The notes under the pieces are model-generated. The model was not told the origin of the DNA. It did not search any database and worked only from the letters and a program-made list of their open reading frames with translations. Below are positions 7,374 to 14,851 of a DNA stretch of 21,138 nt, piece after piece. Source of the DNA: an uncultured Collinsella sp. (lineage in GTDB: Bacteria; Actinomycetota; Coriobacteriia; Coriobacteriales; Coriobacteriaceae); NCBI GenBank assembly GCA_947002045.1, contig CAMQJB010000038.1, positions 1 to 21,138 on the forward strand, written 5' to 3'. The first letter of the stretch is position 1. Each line of letters begins with the position of its first letter. The translations under genes and the position numbers were made by a program.

Positions 7374-8246
7374 ATGTTCGATATGGTTTCTCGCCGCGGA
7401 TTCGTCTCGCTTTCTGCTGTCGCCGCTGCCGGCCTTGGGCTTGCCGGCTGTTCCGGCAATAAGGAGTCTGAGTCGACCGGCTCCGATGCCGGCTCCGCCA
7501 AGATTTCGTCCAAGAAGGCTGTTGAGCTGCAAGTCTTTGCTGCCAACTCACTTGAGAAGGCCCTTCCCGAGGTCCAGGAGCTCTACACCGACCAGACCGG
7601 TACCACGTTTGCCGACACGCAGTTTAAGGCCTCCGGCGACCTTGTCGAGCAGATGCGTGCCGGTGCCACGGTTGACGTACTCATCACGGCCTCCAAGGGC
7701 ACCATGGACGACGCCGAGGCCGCCGGACTCGTCGATGCCGACACCCGTGAGGATATGTTCGTCAACGACCTTGTGATCATTCGCGCCGAGGGCTCCGACA
7801 CCAAGGTCGAGGTCATCGACGACGTCGCGAATCTGGACGGCAAGATCGCCATTGGCGACGCCAAGACCGTTCCCGCCGGCAAGTACGCCAACCAGGCCCT
7901 GGCCTCCGTGGGCCTCTACACCGGCACCGAGGGCGACGACGGCGAGTATGCTCCCGAGATCGCCGACAAGGTCGCGCTGGCCGACAAAGTTGGTACCGCC
8001 GCCGCCTATGTGTCCACAGGCGACTGCGTGGCCGGTTTTGTCTACAGCTCTGACATCTTCCGCTACGACGGCATCGAGGAGGCCTTCGTGTGCCCCGAGG
8101 ATTCGCACAAGCCCATCGTGTATCCGGGCGCTGTCGCCGATGGCTCCGAGCATGCCGACGAGGCCAAGGCGTTCATCGACTTCTGCCTGACCAACAAGAA
8201 AGCTCAGAAGATTTGGGCTAAGTACGGCTTTGAGCTTTCCGCGTAG
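7374..8246 (+). CDS. modA: Molybdate ABC transporter substrate-binding lipoprotein ModA
   Basis: Extracytoplasmic molybdate-binding protein, 290 residues. The N-terminus combines a twin-arginine motif (SRRGFVSL, residues about 5-12), a hydrophobic core and a lipobox LAGC, so it is probably exported folded by Tat and then anchored as a lipoprotein. The mature part reads VELQVFAANSLEKALPEV, then DTQFKASGDLVEQMRAGATVDVLITASK, and later NDLVIIRAEG, all typical of ModA. ATG 7374 is chosen because GAAAGGG ends 6 nt upstream; a TTG at 7368 abuts that site. It is the first gene of modABC and follows a TATAAT at 7308. Other oxyanions such as tungstate cannot be excluded. Confidence 0.93.
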   Translation: MFDMVSRRGFVSLSAVAAAGLGLAGCSGNKESESTGSDAGSAKISSKKAVELQVFAANSLEKALPEVQELYTDQTGTTFADTQFKASGDLVEQMRAGATVDVLITASKGTMDDAEAAGLVDADTREDMFVNDLVIIRAEGSDTKVEVIDDVANLDGKIAIGDAKTVPAGKYANQALASVGLYTGTEGDDGEYAPEIADKVALADKVGTAAAYVSTGDCVAGFVYSSDIFRYDGIEEAFVCPEDSHKPIVYPGAVADGSEHADEAKAFIDFCLTNKKAQKIWAKYGFELSA

Positions 8247-8314
8247 TGCGGCTTGGCGTGATAATTCCATCGTTTTGTGTTTCACTCCGTCCTTGTATTC
8301 GCTTGGAGCTTTTC

Positions 8315-9757
8315 GTGCTTAATAGATTCCGCATGCTTGTCGCCTGTGCTTTGGCCTTCGCGCTTTGCTGTGTGCCGGGATTTGCGTTGGCTGGGGATGC
8401 TGAGGACGGGGCCCAGGTTGCTGCGACCGCTCATGGGCTTTCCTATGGGATCGAGGGTTTTGAGCGGTTGGCCAAGGGGACCGCTCGTGCCATGGAAGGC
8501 CAGCCTGAGGGCTACCGGTTTCCCGTTGACGAGGACGTGGACCTTGTGGTGGCGCCTGCTGCCGATCGCGTTGTGGTGTGGATATCGCCCAAGGCGGTCG
8601 AGAAGTTTGGATTGGATCCGCAGGACAACGAGTGCGTATCGGGTCTCAAGGCCCTCGTCTGTGAGCTCGACAGCGCAAACTGCATGGGAGGTGCGCAGCT
8701 GGGGGATATGGATCTTCCTTGGTATGTCACGGCGGAAACAACGTTTGATGCCGGCGGGTATACCTATGGCTTTGACGAGCACGGTGCGGATGGGGACCGC
8801 TATGTGGTGATTGCATCAGCCTCAGGTGATGCCAAGGGCGGCGCGCGTTGGCTTGATAGCGCTCAAATGGTTGAGGCATCGTCTGTCGTGTTGCGGGATG
8901 AGCAGGGGCCCTTGACCTCTCTGGTCTCCTTTTTGGGCGACATCGACTATCGCCCGTTTTGGGTGTCCATAAAAACGAGCGGCCTTGCCCTGCTGATCTC
9001 CGTTGCGCTGGGCTTGTTCGCCGCGTGGAAGACTATGGGTACCTCGAGTCGTATCAAGGGCCTGCTCGATTCGGTCTTTACGATTCCTATGGTGCTGCCG
9101 CCCACGGTCTGCGGCTTTCTGCTCCTCATGCTGTTTGGCCGCTCGACCGGGGTCGGTCGGTGGCTTATCGCGCATGGCGTCTCGATCGTCTTTACGTGGC
9201 CCGCGGCGGTGATATCTGCCGTGGTGGTGTCGTTTCCCCTGGTCTACCGCACGGCGCTCGGTGCCTTTGAGAGCCTCGATACGCAGATGCTCGACGCCGC
9301 GCGAACCTTGGGATGGTCCGAACGTCGCATCTTTGCTAAGCTCATGATGCCGCTCGGCTGGCCCTCCATCGCCGCCGGCACGGTGCTCGCCTTCGCGCGT
9401 GCCATGGGCGAGTTTGGCTGCACCTTGTTCTTTGCGGGCAACTACGCCGGCATTACCCAGACCATTCCCATCGCCATCTACTTTGAGTGGATGGGGGGCA
9501 ACACGTCGGTAGCCCTCTTTTGGGTCGTGGTCGTAATTGCGTTCAGCTTCCTGGTCATTCTGTTCATCAATATGTACACCGCTCATTCGCAAAAGTATCG
9601 CGAGCGGGGCCTTTCCCGTGCGGAGCGCAAGCAGGCCAAGCAGCTGGGTGGCCAGGCCGATTCGCTCGACCCAGTCGGCGGCGATGCGCTGCGTATCGAT
9701 CGCGAGGCGCTGGCCGAGCTCATGCGCGATGACGCCGTCTCGAAGGGAGGTCGATAG
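8315..9757 (+). CDS. modB: Molybdate ABC transporter permease ModB with a secreted N-terminal domain
   Basis: The C-terminal part, from about residue 215, is a normal ModB permease: several membrane segments, TIPMVLPPTVCGFLLL, and the EAA loop that docks on the ATPase (DAARTLGWSERRIFAKLMMPLG, about 327-348). Before it lies an extra part: a signal-peptide-like segment (residues 1-26, ending ALA) and about 185 residues predicted outside the membrane, with three Cys at 107, 116 and 123, that I do not recognise. Usual ModB proteins are about 220-280 residues; this one is 480. Start GTG 8315 is chosen because TTGGAG lies 6 nt upstream and it places the hydrophobic segment at the terminus; an earlier GTG at 8246 overlaps the modA stop and lacks a ribosome site. 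modC follows after 3 bp. Confidence 0.88.
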   Translation: MLNRFRMLVACALAFALCCVPGFALAGDAEDGAQVAATAHGLSYGIEGFERLAKGTARAMEGQPEGYRFPVDEDVDLVVAPAADRVVVWISPKAVEKFGLDPQDNECVSGLKALVCELDSANCMGGAQLGDMDLPWYVTAETTFDAGGYTYGFDEHGADGDRYVVIASASGDAKGGARWLDSAQMVEASSVVLRDEQGPLTSLVSFLGDIDYRPFWVSIKTSGLALLISVALGLFAAWKTMGTSSRIKGLLDSVFTIPMVLPPTVCGFLLLMLFGRSTGVGRWLIAHGVSIVFTWPAAVISAVVVSFPLVYRTALGAFESLDTQMLDAARTLGWSERRIFAKLMMPLGWPSIAAGTVLAFARAMGEFGCTLFFAGNYAGITQTIPIAIYFEWMGGNTSVALFWVVVVIAFSFLVILFINMYTAHSQKYRERGLSRAERKQAKQLGGQADSLDPVGGDALRIDREALAELMRDDAVSKGGR

Positions 9758-9760
9758 GCC

Positions 9761-10831
9761 ATGTCGCTTGTCCTGGATATCAAAAAGCGCTTTCCGGGGT
9801 TTATGCTCGACATGCAGCTTGAGGCCGGCGAGGAGCGTGTGGCGCTGCTGGGCGCCTCGGGTTGTGGCAAGAGCTGTACACTGCGCTGCATTGCCGGTGT
9901 GGAGACCCCCGACGAGGGGAAGATCGTCGTCAACGGCGTGACCTTTTTTGACTCGGCGGCGGGCATCAACCTGTCGCCCCAGGAGCGCAAGTGTGCCCTG
10001 CTGTTCCAAAACTATCAGCTGTTTCCCAACATGACGGTGGCCGATAACGTGTGCGCTGGCGTTGAGGGTGCAGGCGACGCCGCGGCGCGCAAGCAACTTG
10101 CCGAGCGCTACCTGAGTATCTTTGGACTGGCCGACTTTGCCGACCGCTATCCCGCGCGCCTCTCGGGCGGCCAGCAGCAGCGCGTGGCGCTCGCCCGCAT
10201 GGTAGCGGCGCACCCGGGCATCTTTATGTTCGACGAGCCCATGAGTGCGCTCGATGCGTACCTCAAGAGCGCCCTCGAGCAGAACATGCTCGACCTGTTC
10301 GATGTATGCAACCGCACCGTGCTCTACGTGAGTCACGATATCGACGAGGCGTGCCGTCTGTGCGAGCGCATCTGCGTGATGCGCAACGGGCATGTTGAGG
10401 AGATCGGCTCCATCGAGGACGTGGTTCGCCGTCCGCAGACGCTGGCGGCGCTGCGTCTGACGGGGTGCAAGAACACAAGCCGGGCGCGCAAGATTGGCGA
10501 CGAAGAAGTTGAGGCCCTCGACTGGGGCATGACCTTTAACGTGGGTCGCGAGGTTCCCGATGACGTGGCATATCTGGGTATTCGTGCGAGCTACTTCCAT
10601 GTGGACAACCGTGCCGAGCGGGGTCGCAACAGCTACGATTTGCACGTGGCGCGCGTGAGCGATTCGCGTTTTGAGCGCCTGGTGCTGTTGGATGCGCCGC
10701 GGGCCGATGCGCCCACGCGTCTGCAGTGGAAGGTCAACAAAGTGGGCATGCCTGTCGACGAGCTACCGCAAGCAGGCGAGACGCTGCGCATGCATTTTGA
10801 TGCCAGCAGGATCCATTTGGTTTGTCGATAG
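9761..10831 (+). CDS. modC: Molybdate ABC transporter ATP-binding protein ModC
   Basis: ATPase subunit driving molybdate import, 356 residues, on the inner face of the membrane. Walker A GASGCGKS (31-38), Q-loop Q83, signature LSGGQQQR (134-141), Walker B FMFDEP (155-160) and the switch His in VSHD (192) are all intact. The region after about residue 235 is the place of the regulatory MOP/TOBE domain in ModC, but its sequence is diverged and I cannot confirm that fold. GGGAGG lies about 10 nt before ATG 9761, slightly far, and the start is 3 bp after the modB stop, so translational coupling is likely. No U-rich terminator follows; a weak hairpin (10857-10871) lies downstream. Confidence 0.94.
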   Translation: MSLVLDIKKRFPGFMLDMQLEAGEERVALLGASGCGKSCTLRCIAGVETPDEGKIVVNGVTFFDSAAGINLSPQERKCALLFQNYQLFPNMTVADNVCAGVEGAGDAAARKQLAERYLSIFGLADFADRYPARLSGGQQQRVALARMVAAHPGIFMFDEPMSALDAYLKSALEQNMLDLFDVCNRTVLYVSHDIDEACRLCERICVMRNGHVEEIGSIEDVVRRPQTLAALRLTGCKNTSRARKIGDEEVEALDWGMTFNVGREVPDDVAYLGIRASYFHVDNRAERGRNSYDLHVARVSDSRFERLVLLDAPRADAPTRLQWKVNKVGMPVDELPQAGETLRMHFDASRIHLVCR

Positions 10832-11032
10832 CGCCGGGTAATGCCGTCGGGGATATAAGCCTCGTCGGCTTTATCTTGTCGCACGACGAATGAGGGATGA
10901 CAAACTCTTATCAATTAAGATAATTATTTATTAAACGACGGCACACGACGCTGTCGTACGCATGTCGGCGGTGTTCGTCTGGACGACAACCGTTGATATA
11001 GTTGACCTTAACTTGTAAAGGAGGGTGCGCAC

Positions 11033-11101
11033 ATGCCGCAGACGACATATATTCGCCGCGTTGCCGCGCGTGCCCTGTATATGGCTCGGAGCCGCATATG
11101 A
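11033..11101 (+). CDS. Putative 22-residue Arg-rich leader peptide
   Basis: A 22-codon ORF with the strongest ribosome site in the window (AAAGGAGGG, 7 nt before ATG). It begins MPQTTYIRRVAARAL and contains five Arg, two adjacent. Its last codons lie in the 5' arm of a stem: 11087-11094 (CGGAGCCG) pairs perfectly with 11115-11122, extended to 10 bp with a U-G pair, and the UGA stop is in the loop. A ribosome on the ORF would prevent that stem. This is the arrangement of a regulatory leader peptide, but there is no U-run, so control would be by translation or Rho rather than an intrinsic terminator. It could also be a free small protein. No homologue is known to me. Confidence 0.5.
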   Translation: MPQTTYIRRVAARALYMARSRI

Positions 11102-11240
11102 GCAGGTATGTTCACGGCTCCGGGAGAGACGACGCACAACTAAATAACCGTCCGCAAGGCAGGTTCCCTAAAATTCCGGGTTTGAGCACGGCCGGGCAAT
11201 CGCCGTCCGTCGTGCATCGATACCGCTGTTATCCGTTTTT

Positions 11241-11257
11241 GGTTCGAGAGGGGAACC
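11241..11257 (+). promoter_or_regulatory. Hairpin presenting the ribosome site of the first dehydratase-family gene
   Basis: GGTTC (11241-11245) and GAACC (11253-11257) form a 5-bp stem whose loop GAGAGGG contains most of the Shine-Dalgarno sequence; the start codon is at 11261. It is a plausible translational control element, though short. Confidence 0.4.
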
Positions 11258-11260
11258 GTC

Positions 11261-12544
11261 ATGGCTGAAGAATTCGATTTCCATCCGATGTGGGAGAGCC
11301 TCGGCATGAATCTTGCCGACCACGACATGCTGCTGGGCGCCGTGGGCCAGATGTACGGCGATATGTTCCTGACGCAGAACAATCGCCCCAAGTCCACGTC
11401 CTACCTGGACTTTGTAGCCACCAACATCCACAGCGGCCGTATTAAGGAGATGCTCGACAAGAAGGAGGCCGGCGAGGCCACCAAGATCGTGGGCTCGTTC
11501 TGCGTCTACGTGCCCGAGGAGATTGTGCTCGCCTGCGACGGCATTCCCGTGGGCCTGTGCTCGGGTGCCGACTGGGCGACCGACAAGGTCGAGGAGCATC
11601 TGCCGCGCAACACCTGTCCGCTTATCAAGAGCTTTGCCGGCTTTAAGCTGGGCGAGGTCTGCCCCTACATCGAGTCGAGCGACTTGGTAGTCGGCGAGAA
11701 CACCTGCGATGGCAAGAAGAAGGCCTACGAGTTCTTTGCCACGCAAAAGAACATGTACGTCATGGATATCCCCAACGTACACGACAAGTCGACGCTCGTG
11801 ACCTGGAAGGCCGAGGTCAAGAAGCTCGCCGCCAAGATCGAGGAAGAGTGCGGCGTCACGATTACGCCCGAGCGCCTGAAGGCCGCCATCCACGCCGTAA
11901 ATGAGAAGCGCCGTGCCCTGCAGCGCCTCGCTGCCACGCGCGCTGCCGACCCGGCGCCCATCAGCGGTCTCGACAGCCTGCTGACCGTTCAGGCCGCCTT
12001 TATGGACGACACGCCGCGTCTGACCGGAGCCATTAACGATATGGCGGCTGAGTGCGAGCAGCGTGTCGAGGCCGGCGAGGGCGTGGCGCCCAAGGGGACC
12101 AAGCGCATCCTGTACACCGGCACGCCCATGGCCGTGCCCAACTGGAAGCTGTTCAACCTCATCGAGAAGGCCGGCGGCGTCGTGGTGGGCGAGGAGTCCT
12201 GCACGGGTTCGCGCTACTACAAGGATCTGGTCGACGAGTCCGGTGAGACGGTCGACGAGATGCTTGATGCCATCGCCGAGCGCTACTTTAAGATCAACTG
12301 CGCCGTCTTTACGCCCAACGACCAGCGTATGAAGGACATTGTCCAGATGGCCAAGGACCTGCATGCCGACGGCATCGTCGACGTGGCCCTGCAGTTCTGC
12401 ACGCTCTACGAGATGGAGTCGTTTGCCGTGGAGAAGGCCGCCGAGGAGGCCGGCATTCCGTTTATGCACATCACGACCGACTACGCCGGCGAGGATGCAG
12501 GCCAGCTACAAACCAGGATTGAGGCCTTCTTGGAAACCATTTAG
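11261..12544 (+). CDS. Double-cubane cluster protein / 2-hydroxyacyl-CoA dehydratase family, paralogue 1
   Basis: A 427-residue protein of the HgdB/FldB/YjiM family. Eight cysteines are shared with the paralogue downstream: C81 (SFCVYVP), C100, C119 (CPLIKSF), C134 (CPYIESS), C149 (TCDGKKK), C314 (ESCTG), C347 and C380. The CPLIKS...CPY...TCDGKKK pattern is typical of double-cubane [8Fe-9S] proteins, which receive electrons from an ATP-dependent activase and reduce small molecules. Dehydratases of this family are instead alpha/beta heterodimers, so a dehydratase reading is also open. Start ATG 11261 follows AGAGGGG. It heads the gene set that continues with a paralogue, activase and selenium genes, which suggests a role beside selenium metabolism; that link is inferred from context. 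Confidence 0.85.
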   Translation: MAEEFDFHPMWESLGMNLADHDMLLGAVGQMYGDMFLTQNNRPKSTSYLDFVATNIHSGRIKEMLDKKEAGEATKIVGSFCVYVPEEIVLACDGIPVGLCSGADWATDKVEEHLPRNTCPLIKSFAGFKLGEVCPYIESSDLVVGENTCDGKKKAYEFFATQKNMYVMDIPNVHDKSTLVTWKAEVKKLAAKIEEECGVTITPERLKAAIHAVNEKRRALQRLAATRAADPAPISGLDSLLTVQAAFMDDTPRLTGAINDMAAECEQRVEAGEGVAPKGTKRILYTGTPMAVPNWKLFNLIEKAGGVVVGEESCTGSRYYKDLVDESGETVDEMLDAIAERYFKINCAVFTPNDQRMKDIVQMAKDLHADGIVDVALQFCTLYEMESFAVEKAAEEAGIPFMHITTDYAGEDAGQLQTRIEAFLETI

Positions 12545-12560
12545 GGCTATCCGTCCCGGC

Positions 12561-12659
12561 GGCTTTCCCGGACACCCGATCTTGCCGTTCAAACCGTCGC
12601 TTGCTACCAAAGTATGCGGCGCTCATCTTTCACGGCAACCTCGGGCACCTGGGAAAGCC
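12561..12659 (+). repeat. 100-nt structured intergenic element, copy A
   Basis: Starts 17 nt after the stop of the first dehydratase-family gene. The ends pair in three blocks: GGCTTTCCCGG with CTGGGAAAGCC, CCCGA with TCGGG, and TTGCCGT with ACGGCAA. A small internal hairpin around CAAA follows CCGTCGC. Copy B at 13861-13960 has the same layout with paired base changes. No T-run follows, so it is not an intrinsic terminator. Confidence 0.8.
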
Positions 12660-12697
12660 GTTTCCTTGGTTGGTTAAAAGGTTCGTTAAGGAGTTAT

Positions 12698-13861
12698 ATG
12701 TCGGAAAATATTGAGCAGCCGTTGCCGTCCACGTTTGAGGAGTTCAACGAGCAGCGCAAGGCGGCGTTTATTCGCGTCAAGGATTACAAGCAGGCGGGTA
12801 ATCGCCTGGTCGGCTTCCTGTGCAGCTATACGCCACTCGAGATTATCGATGCCGCGGGGGCCGCAAGTGTCGCTCTGTGCGGTACGTCCGATGAGGTGAT
12901 TCCCGAGGCCGAGAAGGTGCTGCCGGCAAACCTCTGCCCGCTCATCAAGTCGACCTACGGCTTTGCCTACTCGCAAAAGTGCCCGTTTACGTACTTTAGC
13001 GACATGATCATCGGTGAGACCACCTGCGACGGCAAGAAGAAGATGTACGAGTTACTCAACGAGCTCAAGCGCACGTACATTCTGCACCTGCCGCAGGGTC
13101 GCGATCGTGCCTATGAGCGCGAGGGCTGGTACGAGGAGTGCCGCCTGCTCAAGGAAGAGCTCGAGAACTTCTACGGTATTACGATCACCGATGACGACCT
13201 GCGCGCCGCTGTCCGTCGTCGCAATCGCTTGCGTGCGGCCCAGCTCGAGATGTTCGCGCTGCAGGCCAACCAGCCGGCGGCCATGAGCGGCGTCGACCTG
13301 ATGAGCACCATGTTCGCCGGTACGTTCAGCTTTGATATCGAGGCCTATACGCAGCAGCTGGAGCAAAAGGTCGCCAAGCTGCGTGAGTCCTACGAGGCTG
13401 GCGAGCGCCCGATTGCGGCGGATGCCAAGCGCATTCTGATCACTGGCTGCCCGGTGGGCGGCGTGATCAACAAGATCGGCCGCACCATCGAGTCCAACGG
13501 TGGTGTGGTCGTGTGCATGGACGACTGCTCGGGCGAGCGCACGGCGGCCATGATGATCGACCCGGATGCTCCCGACATCCTGCGCGCCATCGCCGACCGC
13601 TACCTGGACATCAACTGCTCGGTCATGACGCCTAACGAAGGCCGCATGGGAAACACGCTGGCTATGTGCGAGAAGTACCATGTCGATGGCGTGGTAGAGA
13701 GCGTGCTGCAGGCCTGCCACACCTTCAACGTTGAGAGCGCGCGCATGCAGGAGGCTGTCGAGGGTGCGGGCATTCCGTACATGAAGATTGAGACCGATTA
13801 CAGCAATGGCGACATGGGTCAGATCGAGACGCGCATCGCCGCCTTCATCGAAACCCTCTAG
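12698..13861 (+). CDS. Double-cubane cluster protein / 2-hydroxyacyl-CoA dehydratase family, paralogue 2
   Basis: A 387-residue paralogue of the preceding protein, shorter at the N-terminus. It keeps the eight shared cysteines: C42 (FLCSYTP), C61, C80 (CPLIKST), C95, C110 (TCDGKKK), C277 (DDCSG), C307 and C340, and adds others of its own (C148, C251, C273, C324). Start ATG 12698 follows AAGGAG at 4 nt; an in-frame upstream ATG at 12614 lies inside the structured element and lacks a ribosome site. The pair could be two subunits of one heterodimer, as in 2-hydroxyacyl-CoA dehydratases, or two homodimeric reductases sharing the activase downstream. Substrate unknown. Confidence 0.85.
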   Translation: MSENIEQPLPSTFEEFNEQRKAAFIRVKDYKQAGNRLVGFLCSYTPLEIIDAAGAASVALCGTSDEVIPEAEKVLPANLCPLIKSTYGFAYSQKCPFTYFSDMIIGETTCDGKKKMYELLNELKRTYILHLPQGRDRAYEREGWYEECRLLKEELENFYGITITDDDLRAAVRRRNRLRAAQLEMFALQANQPAAMSGVDLMSTMFAGTFSFDIEAYTQQLEQKVAKLRESYEAGERPIAADAKRILITGCPVGGVINKIGRTIESNGGVVVCMDDCSGERTAAMMIDPDAPDILRAIADRYLDINCSVMTPNEGRMGNTLAMCEKYHVDGVVESVLQACHTFNVESARMQEAVEGAGIPYMKIETDYSNGDMGQIETRIAAFIETL

Positions 13862-13960
13862 CTTCCTCAGACACCGGATCTTGCCCCTCAAACCGTCGCT
13901 TGCGTACCCAAAGTACGCTGCGCTCCTCTTTCGGGGCAATCTCCGGCACCTGAGAAACCT
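13861..13960 (+). repeat. 100-nt structured intergenic element, copy B
   Basis: Begins at the last base of the paralogue 2 stop codon. The stems match copy A in position but not in sequence: CTCAG/CTGAG, CCGGA/TCCGG and TTGCCCC/GGGGCAA replace CCCGG/CTGGG, CCCGA/TCGGG and TTGCCGT/ACGGCAA. The internal hairpin is perfect here (GCGTAC, loop CCAAA, GTACGC) with a further CGC/GCG below it. Confidence 0.82.
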
Positions 13961-14016
13961 AGAGCTAAGGCGCCTGAACGCGCCGCTACCTTTGATGTTT
14001 AGATTGGGAGAGAGCC

Positions 14017-14781
14017 ATGATAGGGATCGGGATCGATATCGGGTCTACGGCGGCTAAGACTGCCGTGGTCGACGGGGAGGGTTCGGTGGCGTGGACGTGC
14101 GTGCAGCCAACCGGGTTTTCCTCGGTCGATGCTTCCGAGCGGCTGCGCGAGGCGCTGGCAGCGGCCGGCTACGACGTGACGGCCGACGACGTGCGCGTGG
14201 TCGCGACTGGCAACGGTCGTGTCGCCGTGCCCTATGCGCACAAGGTCGTGACCGAGATTACCTGCCACGGTACCGGTGCCGTGCGCCTGTTTGGCGATCA
14301 CGGCACCGTGATCGACGTGGGCGGTCAGGACACCAAGGTCATTCAGCTTAAAAGTGGCCGAGTGGCCAAGTTTGCCATGAACGACAAGTGCGCCGCCGGC
14401 ACGGGGCGCTTTTTGGAGATCATGGCCGACCGCCTAGGTATTTCCCAGCAGCAGATGGCCGATCTGGCACGTTCCGGCGAGCCTACCAAGATTTCCAGCA
14501 TGTGCACGGTGTTTGCCGAAAGCGAGGTCATCAGCCTGATCGGTCGTGGCGAGCCGCGCGAGAACATTGCGCGTGGCGTGATCGACAGCGTGGTCTCGCG
14601 CGTGGCGACCATGGCCGGGCAGGCCGCGGGCGCCCCGTACTACCTGACCGGTGGCCTGTGCGAGAACGCCTTCGTGGTGGAGCGGTTGGGCGAGCTACTG
14701 GGGTCGCCGGTGACCACCTCGCCCCAGGCTCGCTTTGCCGGAGCGATCGGCGCGGCGATTCGCGCACAGGCGCTCAATTAA
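14017..14781 (+). CDS. ATP-dependent [4Fe-4S] activase of the dehydratase/double-cubane family
   Basis: ASKHA-fold ATPase of the HgdC/FldI/YjiL type, 254 residues, normal length. The N-terminal nucleotide motif GIDIGSTAAKTAVV and the internal VIDVGGQDTK are intact. The two cysteines that hold the [4Fe-4S] cluster between subunits are C125 (KCAAGTGRF) and C163 (SMCTVFAESE), and YYLTGG is present near the C-terminus. It uses ATP hydrolysis to push single low-potential electrons into its partner, here most likely one or both of the preceding proteins. ATG 14017 follows GGGAG at 6 nt. selD starts 70 bp downstream. Confidence 0.92.
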   Translation: MIGIGIDIGSTAAKTAVVDGEGSVAWTCVQPTGFSSVDASERLREALAAAGYDVTADDVRVVATGNGRVAVPYAHKVVTEITCHGTGAVRLFGDHGTVIDVGGQDTKVIQLKSGRVAKFAMNDKCAAGTGRFLEIMADRLGISQQQMADLARSGEPTKISSMCTVFAESEVISLIGRGEPRENIARGVIDSVVSRVATMAGQAAGAPYYLTGGLCENAFVVERLGELLGSPVTTSPQARFAGAIGAAIRAQALN

Positions 14782-14810
14782 TGCATCCGCCGTCGGCTCG
14801 CATTCATGCG

Positions 14811-14816
14811 TATACT
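14811..14816 (+). promoter_or_regulatory. Possible -10 element of selD
   Basis: TATACT lies 35 nt before the selD start codon, in the 70-bp gap after the activase gene. No clear -35 lies 17 bp upstream, so an internal promoter is possible but unproven. Confidence 0.35.
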
Positions 14817-14851
14817 GGGAGAAAATGATTGACCGATGAGAGGAGGTATCG

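Larger units (their letters stand above)
10832..11260 (+). other. Long intergenic leader upstream of the dehydratase-family operon
   Basis: 429 bp without a long gene. From left to right it holds a weak hairpin (AAGCC/GGCTT, 10857-10871) without T-run, an AT-rich stretch (10909-10936), a small palindrome ACGACGCTGTCGT (10945-10957), a possible promoter (TTCGTC 10974-10979, 17 bp, TATAGT 10997-11002), the small ORF 11033-11101, a stem-loop across its stop codon, and a short hairpin with the ribosome site of the next gene in its loop. I recognise no known riboswitch class here. Confidence 0.6.

Noticed and set aside
8822..10645. 607-codon open frame on the minus strand
   Set aside because: It is antisense to modB and modC, whose motifs are intact; a high-GC codon shadow.
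11168..12469. 433-codon open frame on the minus strand
   Set aside because: Antisense to the first dehydratase-family gene; no recognisable protein.
12561..13960. Structured elements as intrinsic terminators
   Set aside because: No T-run follows either copy, and genes of the same set continue downstream.
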